A stretch of 64,000 bases of DNA. Source: Prorocentrum cordatum. Taxonomy: Eukaryota > Sar > Dinophyceae > Prorocentrales > Prorocentraceae. The position numbers and the translations under genes were made by a program. Position 1 is the stretch's first letter; each line of letters begins with the position of its first letter. Location: NCBI GenBank assembly GCA_963575745.1, contig CAUYUJ010017629.1, positions 26,001-90,000 on the forward strand. The letters run 5' to 3'. Shown one piece after another: positions 1-11,000 of this stretch. Under the pieces are notes generated by a model. That model saw nothing but the letters and a program-made list of their open reading frames with translations. It searched no databases and had not been told where the DNA came from.

Positions 1-38
1 CTCTCTCTCTCTCTCCCTATATATATATATATATATAC
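1..38. repeat. CT then TA microsatellite
   Basis: A CT run is followed by about ten TA dinucleotides. On the minus strand the TA run begins right after the last methyltransferase exon, so its GTATAT is a possible GT splice donor. Confidence 0.8.
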
Positions 39-251
39 CTCTCTCCGCGAAGTCTTTCGCCGACTCTCCCGCCCCGCCGCCCCTGCGCTCCCGTCGAAGA
101 TGTCTCTCCAGAAATCGGGCTTGTGATCGATGGCGAAGGCGCGCGGGTCGACGGCGGTGGCTTTGTCGGCGTCGGCCTCGCGCAGCGTGTTGGAGAGCAC
201 CACGTAGAGCCGCTCGCGGTGCTGCGCCGCCCCGAAGATGTCAGCGTCCAG
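39..251 (-). CDS. Methyltransferase exon with motif VIII (QxRxR)
   Basis: Reads LDADIFGAAQHRERLYVV and onward, matching the motif VIII block that follows 'LDA..FG.PQ.R.R' in C5-methyltransferases. The acceptor is GCAG at 252-255 and the frame joins the previous exon in phase 0. The downstream limit is uncertain: AG|GTATAT at 38-39 is a GT donor, but the last residues (RRKTSRRE) look less conserved and an earlier donor is possible. Confidence 0.8.
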
Positions 252-3175
252 CTGCGGGCGGCCAATGTTTGCATCGGCGGCCCGCTCTCCCCGGGCCCCC
301 CCCCCGCCGCCCGCCCTGGGCTCGGCCCCGTCGGCCCGGGGCCGCTGCCGACGACTACGACCTCGGAGCGGCCCGAGCCCCCATCGAGCTCGTCGAGCCC
401 CCGCGCGCCCCCGAGCCATGGGCACGATGGCAAGATGGGGGCTCGGGCCGAGCCCCCATCTTGCCATCGTGCCCATGCCCTGTCCGATCCTGTAGAGGTG
501 CGGCCCCGTCATTGATGGCCCCTGGCCCCCTGGCCCCGCCCCTCTAAAGCCCTCGAGCCCCCTGCCCCCTCTGCCCCCATCACCTGCCCCCCGCCCCCCT
601 CCTACCCATCGTTAGCGACGGCGTCGCCGTCGTCGTCGCCGCCGCGGCCGTCGCCGCTGGCCGCGACGACGACGACGGGAGACGGTCACATCGTCCACCC
701 TGGGTAGACGATGTGACGAGTCGTCGCCGTGGCCGTCGCCACAGTGACGAAGTGACGACGGCCACGGCGACGTGGTCCACGCGCCAAAACAGCGGCCCAC
801 GATGCGACGACTCGCGACGACGACCCCGACCCCAAAACAGCGGTCCACGTGCCACGTCATGCGCCAGTGCGGCGGCAGGTTCTCGAGCAAGAAGTCCTCG
901 ACCTTGTCCCAGCAGCACACGTTGGGCTGCGTCTCCACGGGGAGCCCCTTCGAGCGGGCCGAGAGTGGACGAGCGGGGGGCGGAACAAGAGGGTCTCCAG
1001 AAAGAGGGGGCGGCCCTGGGGGAGAGCGAGCGGCGATCGGCCCGCGCGCCTTCATCATGTCCCTGATGATCTTCTCCGACTTCGCCCTGCCGCCCGGGAC
1101 GTCCTGGGCGAGGCGGGTGCTTGGCGAGATTGGGGAACGCTGGAGCATTGCGACAATGTTCCAGCGCCCCCAATCTCGCGACCGCGCTTCCCGCCCACTG
1201 ACGGCGTTGCACTGTCAGGGGGCAGGAAGCGCGCGCGGCTGGATTCACGCGTGGATCATATGGGGGGCCATCCGCTGGATACGCGGACGCGCGCGCGGAG
1301 GGCCATGGCCGCCGCGCCTGGCCATGGGGGGGGCCGATGCCTGGAATGGCATCTGGCCAATATGTGCATCCAACTCTCGCCCAGGCTGGCGCATCGCGCG
1401 CATCCAGCTCCCTGGCGTTTACTACGCCCCCCTCCCGCGGGGGTCCATGATGCTCTTCACCTGCTCGAAGACGCAGTGCTCCAGCTGGCTGTGGGGGTTG
1501 CGAGCCAGCGCAACTGCGCCCTCGAGGGCGTGCCAGAACGGCGTGGTCCTGACGTCGTCCCAGCCCTTTTTGAGGCCCGTGCGCGAGAAGGGCGGGCACG
1601 GGGCTCCTGCGAGGGTCCACGGGGCAGGGCAGGACTCCTGCCCTTCCCCGTTGACCCTCGCGGGTCGCGGTCATCGAAATCTTCACTCCTCCACCCCATC
1701 ATCATGATCACTAACGTCATCATCATATTACTCACCATTCCTCCACTCCTCCCCTCCTGCGCCCCCCTCCCCACACCCCTCCACTCCACTCCCTTCCCCC
1801 CCCAAATCCCCAAATCCCCCTCACCCCTCCACTCGTGAGTTTTTTTTTCATCGCACTGAGGGGCCACGCCCAAGACATAAATAATGTCGAGCTCCCATTC
1901 GTCGACCTGGATTCGGCGATGCATCGCCGATAGGTCCCCGATAGCGAAACCGCAACTTCCTGGACAGCTGGGGCTATCGGCCCCGTCCGCGATCAATTTG
2001 CGATTGTGCGTCGACGCACCCCCCCTACGCCTATCCTCGCCCCACCTATCGTTGACCCTGAGCTCTACACTTCCACCTCAGAGGTGGAAGAGTAGAGTTG
2101 GACCACATCTTCGCCCCCCTGCTCTCCACAGATCATGTACTGGACCTGCAGAAGCTCGGGCGCGGCGAAGTCAACTTTCATGAAGTTGCCCTGCTCAGCG
2201 CCGTAGCGCAGTCCTCGCGAACAAACTGCAACGCAAGAAAAAACTGCAACGCGAGTCTTCGCAAACCCAGGTCAGCCAGTCGGCGCGGCCACCTCGCGGC
2301 CACGAGCGGCTCGCTAACCCGGCTCAGCCAGAGGGGGTCTTCGCGGGATCCTGCAGGATCTGGCGCCCTGGCTGACCCCCGTTTGCACTGACACCCGTCT
2401 CGGGCCCCCGAACACGGGCGGGGGCGGGGCGCCCAGGGAGGGTGGGGCGGGCAGCCCGCGCGCCACCCCCCCTTCTCTCCTCCGCCCCCTCCTTCCCCCC
2501 CCCCTTCCCTCCCGCCCCCTCCCCCCCCCCTGCTCCTCCGTCCCCCCCCCCCCCCAGCGCGCGATCAATCCTTCGCCGCGCCCGTCGTGGACGCTCAGCG
2601 CTGCGGGCAGCAGCTTGGCGTTGAGCTCCCAGGAGCCCGCCGTCGTCACGTTGGTGAAGCCCATGGCCTTGAGCGCCGCGACTGGCGTCTCGAGGCCAGC
2701 GCACGGGCAGCACACGACGATGGGCTCCTGCGGCGGGGGCAGGCGGCCACCGGCCCTCGAGCCCCCCACCCTCGACCCGCGAGTCTCGGCCCTCGCCCCT
2801 CGAACGTCGACCCTCTGCATCCTGGGCCCTCGAATCGCGGAGGTTTCGTCGATCCTCAAATCAAACCTCCGCGATTCGAGGGCCCAGGCGCCCTGGATTG
2901 AGGGTCGCCGCCCTAGGGGCGAGAGGTCTCCGAGGGGGGAACGATGGTCGAGGAGATCGGGGATCGAGGGTCTATTATAATCGATCATCGACCCATCGAT
3001 CCATCGATCTTCCACCCACCGCCCCACGCTCTTCAATTGGCGAAGGGACGGGGGATGGAAGACCGACGATCCGATAATCGACGATCGAGCCGCTGGCCTC
3101 CAAGTCCACCGCCGACGAGGCGATGAACTTGGCGCACACTGACAGCCACGGGGCCAGGTGCGCCATCGCAGCGCG
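39..3175 (-). CDS. Split C5-cytosine DNA methyltransferase-like gene (3' end outside window)
   Basis: Conceptual joining of minus-strand exons gives a C5-methyltransferase catalytic domain. In order: motif I (SAM binding) CPCAGLETPVAALKAMG, motif IV with the catalytic Cys in GAPCPPFSRTG, a motif VI equivalent FEQV where most enzymes have ENV, and motif VIII QHRERLYVV. Exons are 2571-2727, 2127-2213, 1446-1606, 1050-1103, 846-947 and 39-251, all joining in phase; 3098-3175 is a probable upstream exon. The family transfers methyl groups from SAM to cytosine C5 in DNA (or in tRNA for DNMT2 members). Target recognition and motifs IX-X would lie left of position 1, so the gene is cut by the window. 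Most introns start GA and end AG. The subfamily is not recognisable. FEQV in place of ENV is unusual but keeps the Glu. The domain assignment is firm; the outer exon limits are not. Confidence 0.85.
252..845 (-). other. Methyltransferase intron (GA...AG)
   Basis: Starts GACCGC and ends CGCAG on the minus strand. It holds a perfect 61-bp palindrome and a block of CGTCGT/CGACGA repeats around 610-800 that create spurious ORFs on both strands. I see no other gene in it. Confidence 0.7.
417..477. repeat. 61-bp near-perfect palindrome
   Basis: Arms 417-446 and 448-477 are exact reverse complements around one central G; it starts CATGGGCACGATGG. It can form a 30-bp hairpin. Confidence 0.9.
846..947 (-). 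CDS. Methyltransferase exon between motifs VI and VIII
   Basis: Thirty-four codons from GLPVETQPNV to PPHWRMTWHV. It begins after GAAG|GGG and ends GTG|GACCGC (GA donor). The next exon continues as LDADIFG, which recreates the expected 'xWHVLDAxxFG' run into motif VIII. Confidence 0.85.
1050..1103 (-). CDS. Methyltransferase micro-exon (18 codons)
   Basis: Encodes DVPGGRAKSEKIIRDMMK. The acceptor CCAG|GAC matches the donor context ATG|GAC of the exon before it, so the GAC repeat hides the exact cut. It ends AAG|GCGCGC, a GC donor. Confidence 0.85.
1446..1606 (-). CDS. Methyltransferase exon with motifs IV and VI
   Basis: Begins GA-GCC-CCG-TGC, completing GAPCPPFSRTG with the catalytic Cys, then KKGWDDVRTTPFWHALEGAV and HCVFEQVKSIM. 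The acceptor is CTCGCAG|GAG and the donor ATG|GACCCC (GA). The 2+159 nt length agrees in phase with both neighbours. Confidence 0.88.
1893..2045 (-). mobile_element. MITE, GGGGGATGCATCGACC family
   Basis: Diverged reverse-strand copy of elements at 13176-13300 and 34642-34800: shares the CGTCGACCTGGATTCGGCGAT end, the CGCCGATAGG core and a GCGTCGACGCACCCCCC end. It lies inside a methyltransferase intron. Confidence 0.6.
2127..2213 (-). CDS. Methyltransferase exon before motif IV
   Basis: Encodes LRYGAEQGNFMKVDFAAPEL then LQVQYMIC, the hydrophobic strand that leads into the catalytic loop. The acceptor is GCGAG|GAC; the donor TGTG|GAGAGC is a GA donor. Phase 2 in, phase 1 out, matching both neighbours. 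Confidence 0.88.
2217..2402 (-). mobile_element. Family-B repeat copy filling a methyltransferase intron
   Basis: Reverse-complement copy of the ~240-bp repeat at 13907-14155, missing its far end. It abuts the splice acceptor of the 2127-2213 exon within a few bases, so the repeat supplies much of this intron. Confidence 0.8.
2571..2727 (-). CDS. Methyltransferase exon with motif I
   Basis: Encodes EPIVVCCPCAGLETPVAA followed by LKAMGFTNVTTAGSWELN and KLLPAALSVHDGRGE. CAGLETP is the SAM-binding motif I and WELN is the motif II acidic position. Acceptor CCGCAG|GAG; donor GAAG|GATTGA (GA). Confidence 0.88.
2821..2888. repeat. Inverted repeat, 26-bp arms
   Basis: CCTGGGCCCTCGAATCGCGG and onward to 2846 is repeated as its reverse complement at 2863-2888, with a 16-nt loop. 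It lies in a methyltransferase intron. Confidence 0.9.
3098..3175 (-). CDS. Probable upstream methyltransferase exon
   Basis: Reads AMAHLAPWLSVCAKFIASSA then VDLE, ending GAG|GCCAGC (GC donor), which would continue in frame into EPIVV of the motif I exon. No motif identifies it; support is composition and splice phase only. Its start is approximate. Confidence 0.45.
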
Positions 3176-4216
3176 CCGCCTCCCCAGCCAAGGAGGCGAC
3201 GAGTAGCCCGATTTCAGCCACGGACAACGCCTGATTTCCCGCGGAAATCAGAAGTTGCCGCGCCGCCAAAATCGGGCCACTCGCGGCCCCCCCCCCGACG
3301 CTGCCCCCGCAGCCGCTGCAGGTCGCGCGCGGGCCCCGGCCAGAGCCGAAGAAGGAGGGGGGGCAAGAAGGGGGGGGGCGGCGGAGGAGAGGAGTTAATC
3401 GGAGAGGGAATAGGGTAGAAAAATGGGCGGACGGGGAAAGAGGGGGAAGAAGAGAGTGGAAGGGGAAGGGGGCGGAAGGGGCGAGGGGCGACGGGGAAGG
3501 AAGGGGGGGGGCAGGGGGGGAAGGAAAGAGAAGAGGAGGGAGGGGAGGACGGTGGGATGGGGCCAGGGAAAGGGAAGAACCAATGGGAGGGTCGCAGGAT
3601 TGACGGCTCGCAAAATGACCCCCCCTCTCGAAAAACATAACGAGCACAACATTTCAACGCCGAGCAAGCGCATGACAATACCACGCGTCGAACAGACACG
3701 GAACAAACACACAAACGCTTGAGGGGGCGCATGTGAAATTAAATAAGCACTGGCGGGGCCTCGGAAGTAATGGCAACATGGCGGATTTGAGAACCACTGC
3801 GAAAAGCTCAAAACCCTCCATTTGTTGGTTCCCAATCGTCTCGCCTCTTTGAAGTATGTCGGAAGCTATCTGGAACCATCCTCGGCTATCATGAGCCCCG
3901 CCTTGGAGGCCATCTTTGAGCACCAGACGCCCTCTTGGAGCCACCCTGGGCGAAAGAGGACCCCGTAACACACCGCGAACCCCCCTGATGTCCTCAGATA
4001 GGGGAAGGGGGAGGGTACCCCTCCCCGAAGAGAAGAGGGTTTTGCCAAGGGAAAGAAAGGTATCGTTAGACCACCTTGGCCCAAAGGGCTGGTGGGATTC
4101 ACCTGGCGGTTCATTGCGAGCGGCTCTTCTGTCAGGGCCGCGGCGAAGGCCGACGACAGATCGACAGGCCCGGAAAATATCGGGGCAGGAGTACACATTG
4201 GAACCCAGAGAAACAC
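3176..4216. other. Intergenic, G-rich, no gene seen
   Basis: Contains a polypurine stretch (about 3350-3560) and short unique sequence. Open frames here change composition with the purine strand and show no recognisable domain. Confidence 0.6.
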
Positions 4217-4221
4217 GATAC

Positions 4222-4452
4222 TCAGAGCCCCGAATCATCAGGGGTAACTCGGGTCAGGGATAACTCGGGTTCGTTTTTCGGGAATCCAAACCCGAGTTAC
4301 CCCGGACCCGAGTTACCCCGGATGAATCGGGCGTCCAAGAGCCCCGAATCATCAGGGGCAACTCGGGTCAGGGATAACTCGGGTTCCTTTTTCGGGAATC
4401 CAAACCCGAGTTACCCCGGACCCGAGTTATCCCGGATAACTCGGGCGCCCAA
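4222..4452 (+). mobile_element. Dimeric hairpin MITE (family C), 5-bp TSD GATAC
   Basis: Two ~115-bp units, each made of inverted AACTCGGGT/ACCCGAGTT blocks around a TTTTTCGGGAATCC loop. It starts TCAGAGCCCCGAATCATC and ends GATGAATCGGGCGCCCAA. GATAC is present on both sides (4217-4221, 4453-4457). Confidence 0.9.
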
Positions 4453-4961
4453 GATACGCCATCAGGCAGCCGCAACCACTCCCAGGACGCTCTGGGAGGG
4501 TCGAGGCAGTCCCCGTGAACGCAGGGAGTCGCCAGGAGTCCCCAATCACGCCCAGGGCGCTCGGGGAGGGCCGAGGAAGTTCCTGTAGATGCCAAGAGGT
4601 TACACAATTTTGGTGAGGTTTTAGAAATTTCCAGTGTGCTCTTGGGATTATAGGATCCGCTGCGACGCCAGAGGAGGCGCCATAATTCGCCTTTTTTCAG
4701 ACGACTGATGGAGCCCCTCAGTAGAATTGTACAGCTAGTGCCGTTTATTATCCTGAGTTGTTCCCCATCGATCGAGAGGGATCTTTGCGCGATATCCGAC
4801 CCCGAGCCAAACCTCAGGGTCGCTTTTGGAGATTGCCGTGGCGATCCTGGTGGCCACCATTCGGGGCAAGGCTTTTTGTTCGAGGGGTGGCATGCCCCTT
4901 TCCAGCTCCCCCCCCGCCGTCCCTCCCTGCACCCGTTTCGCGATGCAGACACGTTTTCGTC
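4453..4961. other. Leader region before protease gene
   Basis: Mixed unique sequence. A polypyrimidine run before CGATGCAG (about 4905-4947) lies 15 nt upstream of the protease ATG and could serve as a spliced-leader trans-splice acceptor; this is inference. Confidence 0.35.
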
Positions 4962-5060
4962 ATGACCAGTATGCCGACAGAGGTCCGTCGATTAGTGTCC
5001 AGCATGGTCAGTCTTTTTTTGTTGCTAGGGGTCGATGGTCACGCAGCCAAGGGGGGCGCA
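4962..5060 (+). CDS. Candidate first exon of protease with signal peptide
   Basis: ATG opens [20 protein letters not shown] then LLGVDGHA, a basic n-region, hydrophobic core and small-residue cleavage site. The frame stays open to 5186, but the rest is low-complexity, so the exon end is a guess. The link to the protease rests on order and strand only. Confidence 0.4.
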
Positions 5061-8000
5061 AGGGGGGGAGCGTGGAGCAGTGACGTCAGCAGCGCGCTCG
5101 GATCGGAGGCCCCGAGCGTCCACGGCGCGTGCCCGCTCTGCGATCTGCCCCCCCCCCGGCCGTCGTGCCGAGCTGGGGGATGCTGAGTGTTTCTGCCCAC
5201 CTCGGTGGCGACGGCGTCGTCGGCCACGGGAGAAGGAGAAGGAGAAGAAGGAGAAGTAAGAAGGAGAAGGAGAAGGAATGAGAAGGAGAAGGAGAAGAAG
5301 GAGAAGGTCTCAGAAGCGGGAAGGAGGAGGCCCTTTGCGGGGTTCTGGGACAAGGAGAGAAGGGAGAAGAGAGAAGGGAGACGGAGTAGGACGTGAGAGC
5401 AGGAGGAGGCCTCAGAAGGCGGCGGGACCTCTCAGAAGCCCTCGCGCCTTCGAGAGAACTTGCTGTGTTTTCTGGGAACGCTCAAACAACTTCTCAGAAG
5501 GCCGGGGGTCTTCCGAGCCTCTGCGAAGTCCCGCCCCTTCTCACTTCCCCCCGGGAGAGACGCCGACAGAGGGAACGCGGCTGGGGGTTGGCGGGTTGGC
5601 TGGTTCTGGAGCCGGCTGGGGGTCTGAGGTCTGGTTCTGAGCGTCGCTTCAAGGGTGGGGCGGTAAGTTTGGGGGGAGAAAGGTGCATTTTCGGGCATTC
5701 AAGGCCCCTTTGGGGCCCTGAAGGGCTCCTTTAGGGGCCCTTCGGGGTCCCTTTTCTGCAGCTCTCGCCGCACCCCTATTTATATCGCCCCCCAGTAGCG
5801 CGACGCCCACTGGTTCCAGCCAACAGGAAGGGGGGCAAGGTTCGAGCTCAGGCCCCCAGTTCTGCCTGCAAGTTAGCTGGTTGTCGCGCTGGTGGACGGT
5901 GGTGGGTGGCTGGTCGGCATGTTGTCGGCCACGCGCAGAGGGGAGCAGGGGGAGGGGGGAAGGCTACTTAGAAGCACCCCTGCTTCTTAGAAGGGGCGGG
6001 CCTTGTCTATCGATGTAAGGCCGGCGCCTTCTAAGAAGCAGCCTCCCTCTAAGAAGCCCTCCCCCCTCCCCCTACCCCCTGGTGTGCGCCGCCAATGTTG
6101 GGCTGGGTGGGCTAGCTATGCTGGCTGGTGGACTGGCCCCGGCGGTTGGCTTTGACAGCCCCTTTGCAGCTCACAGCTGCATGGGCCTCGGGGCGCTCCA
6201 CTGCCCCAGACGAGCCAGAAATATATACTCAGAGCCCCGAATCATCAGGGGTAACTCGGGTCAGGGATAACTCGGGTTCGCTTTTCGGGAATCCAAACCC
6301 GAGTTACCCCGGACCCGAGTTACCCCGGATGAATCGGGCGTCCAAGAGCCCCGAATCATCAGGGGTAACTCGGGTCAGGGATAACTCGGGTTCCTTTTTC
6401 GGGAATCCAAACCCGAGTTACCCCGGACCCGAGTTACCCCGGATGAATCGGGCGCCCAATATACTAATGTATGTGTGCGCGCTTTTCTTCGATGCTTCCA
6501 GATTTTCCAGGATGCTCGCTGTACCGCTGCTCCTGTGCATTCGGACCACCTGGCAGTCCAGAGCGATATGCACCGCCAGTTCTTTGTGCAGCCCTGTCTC
6601 CATTCCTGACTACGTGCTCAAGGCACCGTGGCGGATCCTACCGGCGACAACTGCTGGTGCGGGGGCACGCTGATCGACAGCCGGTGGGTTCTCACGGCCG
6701 CCCACTGCGTGAGCAACAGGGGCACTGGCTCCGTCGCCGTCGAGCTAGGCGAGTACGACAAGCACGCCAGCGGCTCGGACGGCACCGAGGTGCAGCTGTC
6801 GGTGTCCTCGATCGTCGTGCACCCCGACTACAACGACAACACCCTCGACAACGACTTCGCCCTCCTAGAGCTCGACTCTCCGGCGCCCCTCAACGACTGC
6901 ATCCAGAGGAGCAGAAGATGGCGCGGCTACCAGCTTTCGGAGTCAGAGGCCCGCGCGGACTTCTCCAGTCGGCGCCGGACCCCTCTTGCCGACACCCTCT
7001 CCAGCGCGCGGAGCGCGCGGGGGGCGGCGCGGAGTCAGGGGTGGGGAGGGCCGCCCCCAGACCCCCGACGTCGCCAATCTCTGCTCACAACGCAGACCTC
7101 CCAAGCATGATTACCAAGCATGATTACAACGCAGACCTCCCAAGCAAGCTTGGGGCATCATGGGCATTATAGCCCCCGACCCCCCTCCCCCCCCCTCTGG
7201 GCACCGCCGCCGTGCGCATCGGGCACACGGCGGGGGGGAGGCGTTACATTATACCCTTCCCCGGCCCCCTCCCCCCCCCCCTTATAATGCCCATGATCGC
7301 TGAAAATGGAGAAACGCGCTTCAGCCCCGACCTCCGAGTCATTACGTTTATGTCATTCTTCGTTCCCCTAATGTCCACGAGATCCGCGCGGGCCTCCGGA
7401 AGTCTGTGGCCGTGCTGTCGTTTGGCCCTCTCGCGTCGGCCTGGCCTGCCTGCCCTCGGAGGACGTCGCGCCGGGCGCGTCCTGCTGGATCACGGGCTGG
7501 GGCTACCTCTCCTCGGGCGGCTCGCAGCCGCGAGTGCTCCAGGAGGCGGGCCCTGCTACCCTTTCCTCGTTTTCGCCCGTTTCGTCTCCACCGCCGGCCT
7601 CGCCCCGAGGTCCTGGCCAGCACGCCCCCCGGGAGAGGTCCGGGAAGTGGTGCCTATTGGGTTCCCCGGTGGCGAGGCGTTTTGGCCTGCCGTACACCTT
7701 GGGCGATGCTTAAGAAAACTTAAGTTTTCGGCCAGAGTCTCGATTATTCTTAACGTTTCAATGTAAATCTTAAGATTTGAATAGAAATGTTGGGTTTTTA
7801 TTCAAGTTCTGAGACTATGAATTTCTTAACCCATGATTTCTTAAGCATTTCGCAGGGTGTACAGTAATTATAAGTTCGCCTTGTGACGACCGGTGGCGAG
7901 CCCGCCGCTGGCGTTCAACGTTGAGCGCCGCCGGCGACCCAGAATTGGCCGATGTTGAACGATCCGACGTGTCGGAAACCGCCGGTCGTGGGAGGTTGAA

Positions 8001-11000
8001 AGATCCCCGCGCTTTCGGGAAGCAACGCCACGGTCCACGCGATCATACCCGTCGCGCGTTGAAAGCAGGCATTTAGGGGACCTCCCAGGTATCATTTTGC
8101 CGCAAGCGCTCTCCCGTTTCAAGAGTGGAGCGGCTTCAAATTCTTCGGGGGCGGCCGAGAGGGGGCGATGACCAGGAGGGGTTGCTTTCCTGGCCGGGGC
8201 ATCATGTCTCCCCGGGGCCGCGCGCGTGCCTCCTGCCACGATGCGCTAAGCGCTAACCCATCTCTTGGACGCCCATCTTTTCGGATGCAACTCCTGGGAG
8301 GTCAAATTCTGTTTTCGCCCTGGTCCGAAATCCGGCTCAATCCCGCTTAATCCCGCTTATTCCGGCTTAATCCCGCTTAATCCCGCTTAATCCGGCTGAA
8401 CCTGCTTACTCCGAGGCCCACTCCGGCGTAACAGCTTCCAAATGGGGCTTAATCCTCCTTAGTCTTTCCGACGAAAACCTCCCAGTAGTTGCCTCTTAGC
8501 ATCTTGGATGCCCTTGAGAGGGCGGTCAAGCCCATCTACTTCCAGCGCCTTCTGCATGCTGATGCCACCTTTTTCTGAGCGGTGGGCACGGGCAGAACGG
8601 GGGTGCGGGCCCGCCAGGGTCCCCCGATCGCCGGCCGCGCTGCGATGGTGGCGTCTTGCGCGCTTACGTTTTGGCCCCCCGGCGGCCCCCCAACAAGCAC
8701 CGCACCAAAGGTCGCTCTGACCCAGTGGTCACTCCTCCGTGTCGCCGACCTTAGCCGGCCCCGGCGCGGGCACGGGATCGAGTGGCTTCCTGGTCGGTCC
8801 GGGAGGGCGCGCTCACCGACCCGCGGGTCCAGGAGCGGGGTCGGGGTGTGCCCAGCGCAGCGACCATTCCCGCCGGGGAATGGGTCGAGATCTCTGGGAA
8901 TCTACGCGAAAGAACATGACGGCGGGGGCTAGGAAGGGGGTGTGGCTGCGCCAGGGTGTGGTTTGCGATCCGTGCCGTTGGGGCCTGGGGGTCGCCACGC
9001 TGCGCCAGAGGTGTGATGAAGCCTCGTCGGGGCGCGGCAGAGATCTCTGCTCTGTCGGGGTCTTGGCCCGGCCCTCCAGTCGCGAGCTGCAAGCCACACT
9101 CTTGGCATGCCACCCATCGGAGGCGCCGACCAGTGTGGGCCCAGGACCAGACATGCACCGTCCTGACAATTGAGGACGGCGGTGTGTCTCAAGTTCAGGC
9201 CCCAGGGGGCCCTTGCCTGGTTCCAAGACCACCAACAAGCGACTCGGGATAAAAAAAACAGGCCCTGGGTGACCCGACGTCGCGAACGATTTGCAAGGTC
9301 GTGTAATGTGCGGACTGGGAGCCCAGACCCTATCTGCCCGCGGCATTTTCGAGTTGGGTCGATCTGTGATGGTCCTGGGGCACCCGCAACCAGGCGAACA
9401 CGCCCGGTGTGATGCATTCTAACGCCCAGACCTCAGGGGTGAGGCCCTCCCACCTCGTGCTCACCCTGCCGAGGCCACCGTCGCAACCCTGAGCCACGAC
9501 GACTGCGAGTCGCTCTACTCTGGCTCCGGCTACGCTATGACCGAGAAGATGTTGTGCGCGGTTGGCGCGTTGGACGACGGCAGCGTTGTGGACGGGTGCC
9601 AGGGGGACAGCGGCGGGCCCCTGGTGTGCGAGTCGGGCGGCAGCTACGTTGTCCATGGGGCCACCTCGTGGGGCGTGGGGTGCTGAGAGGAGGAAATGGG
9701 TTTCATACCACTACTACCCTTCCCCCCTAGGCCTTATTGGGGCCTCCTGGGAGGCCCTCGTCGCCGCGGCTGGATTCGCCTCGCAATCCTGGTCAGTGCG
9801 CAGCATTGGGAGGGTCTGGGGAGCCGCGGTATCGGTATCTTTTGGTTTCCCCAGGTGCGCGCACAGCACCTACCCTGGGGTGTGGTCGCGAGTCTTTGCG
9901 GTCAGGGGCTGGATCGACCACCACGTTTTCGATATCGCCACCGCTCCCCCCACGCCAGCGCCCACAGCAGCCCCCGTCGTGTGCGCTGGGAATTCCTCTG
10001 CCTTCGACGGCGGCTACGGAGGCTGCGACACGTACAAAGAGGGACTGGCCAACCACGACTGGTGCGACGCCGACGTGGATGGGGCCTCGGGTCTGCTGGC
10101 CGAACAGGTGTGCCTTTCCTCTGTCCTCCCAGAAACCACTTGTATCGGGTCATTTCGATTCGAAGTACGTCGATCCCGGCCGGCTCGATCCGATTTGACT
10201 TCAATCTGTGACGACCCGATGCGGACAGGGTGATTGGATGGCGTTGCTGTGGCTCTTGGCGAGGAGGATTCAATCCGTACGTTCACGCCAGGGGGTCATC
10301 TAGATCCACTGGTTTGGAGACGTGCCCCCTAGGGGATTTGAAACTTCCCGCCCTCGGGGGGCTTGACGTCAGAGGAGGAAAAGGTGCCCATACGGCTACC
10401 CGTCGGTGTTTGAAGTAGGTATTTCTGGATGCCCAGATCCAAGTCTTTTTTATGTGCCTTCCTACTTTAAGAGTCGAGTGGTATTCCCTCTTCCCTCCTC
10501 TTCAGGGTGCGGGCGGAAATCTGTTCTATTTCCAACGCCTTCCTGCTTCATGTTTCTACCCACTTCTTCCGACCGATGGGTACCCTTCCCTCGCTTCCAC
10601 CTTCTTGGGCCTCCTTGGAGGCCCTCGTCGCCACGGCTGGATTCGTCTCCAAATTCTGGTCGGAGCGCACCCAGCCGGGCTGCGACTCGTTCCTGGCTTG
10701 CTTTCTCCATTTGATCAGGCGGTGGACATGAGTAAACTGCTACTGCGGATCAGTCAGGCCTAGAACGAGGGTAAGTCGTTGCAGAGCGTGCCGGGACGCT
10801 CTCAGAGCGTGTCGGAGCGCTCTGGAACAGCCTTGGCGCTCGATACATCGTCTAGTTCAGCCAGCTATCATGGATTCCCGATTTCTTCTCATCCGACGTG
10901 GTCCTTTTGCCTCCGCCTTCGCGAAGGATTCGAGCCTGAGCCCACGCGGGAGATTAGGTGTTGGCGGCTGCGGGGTGCCTGAGCTGGCTGGGCCCCGAGA

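Larger units (their letters stand above)
5187..6228. other. Intron-like region with two MITEs
   Basis: Holds an AGGAGA tract (5225-5400), a CTTCTCAGAAGG-type element and a CTTAGAAGCA-type element. No exon with protease homology was found here. Confidence 0.5.
7546..9473 (+). other. 1.9-kb protease intron (GC...AG)
   Basis: Carries an AT-rich MITE and a degenerate decamer array. The rest (8400-9460) is unique-looking GC-rich sequence with no gene I can support. Confidence 0.75.

Noticed and set aside
580-1686. 368-codon minus-strand frame read through the methyltransferase region
   Set aside because: It crosses introns in a frame other than the exon frames; only the spliced exon segments show methyltransferase motifs.
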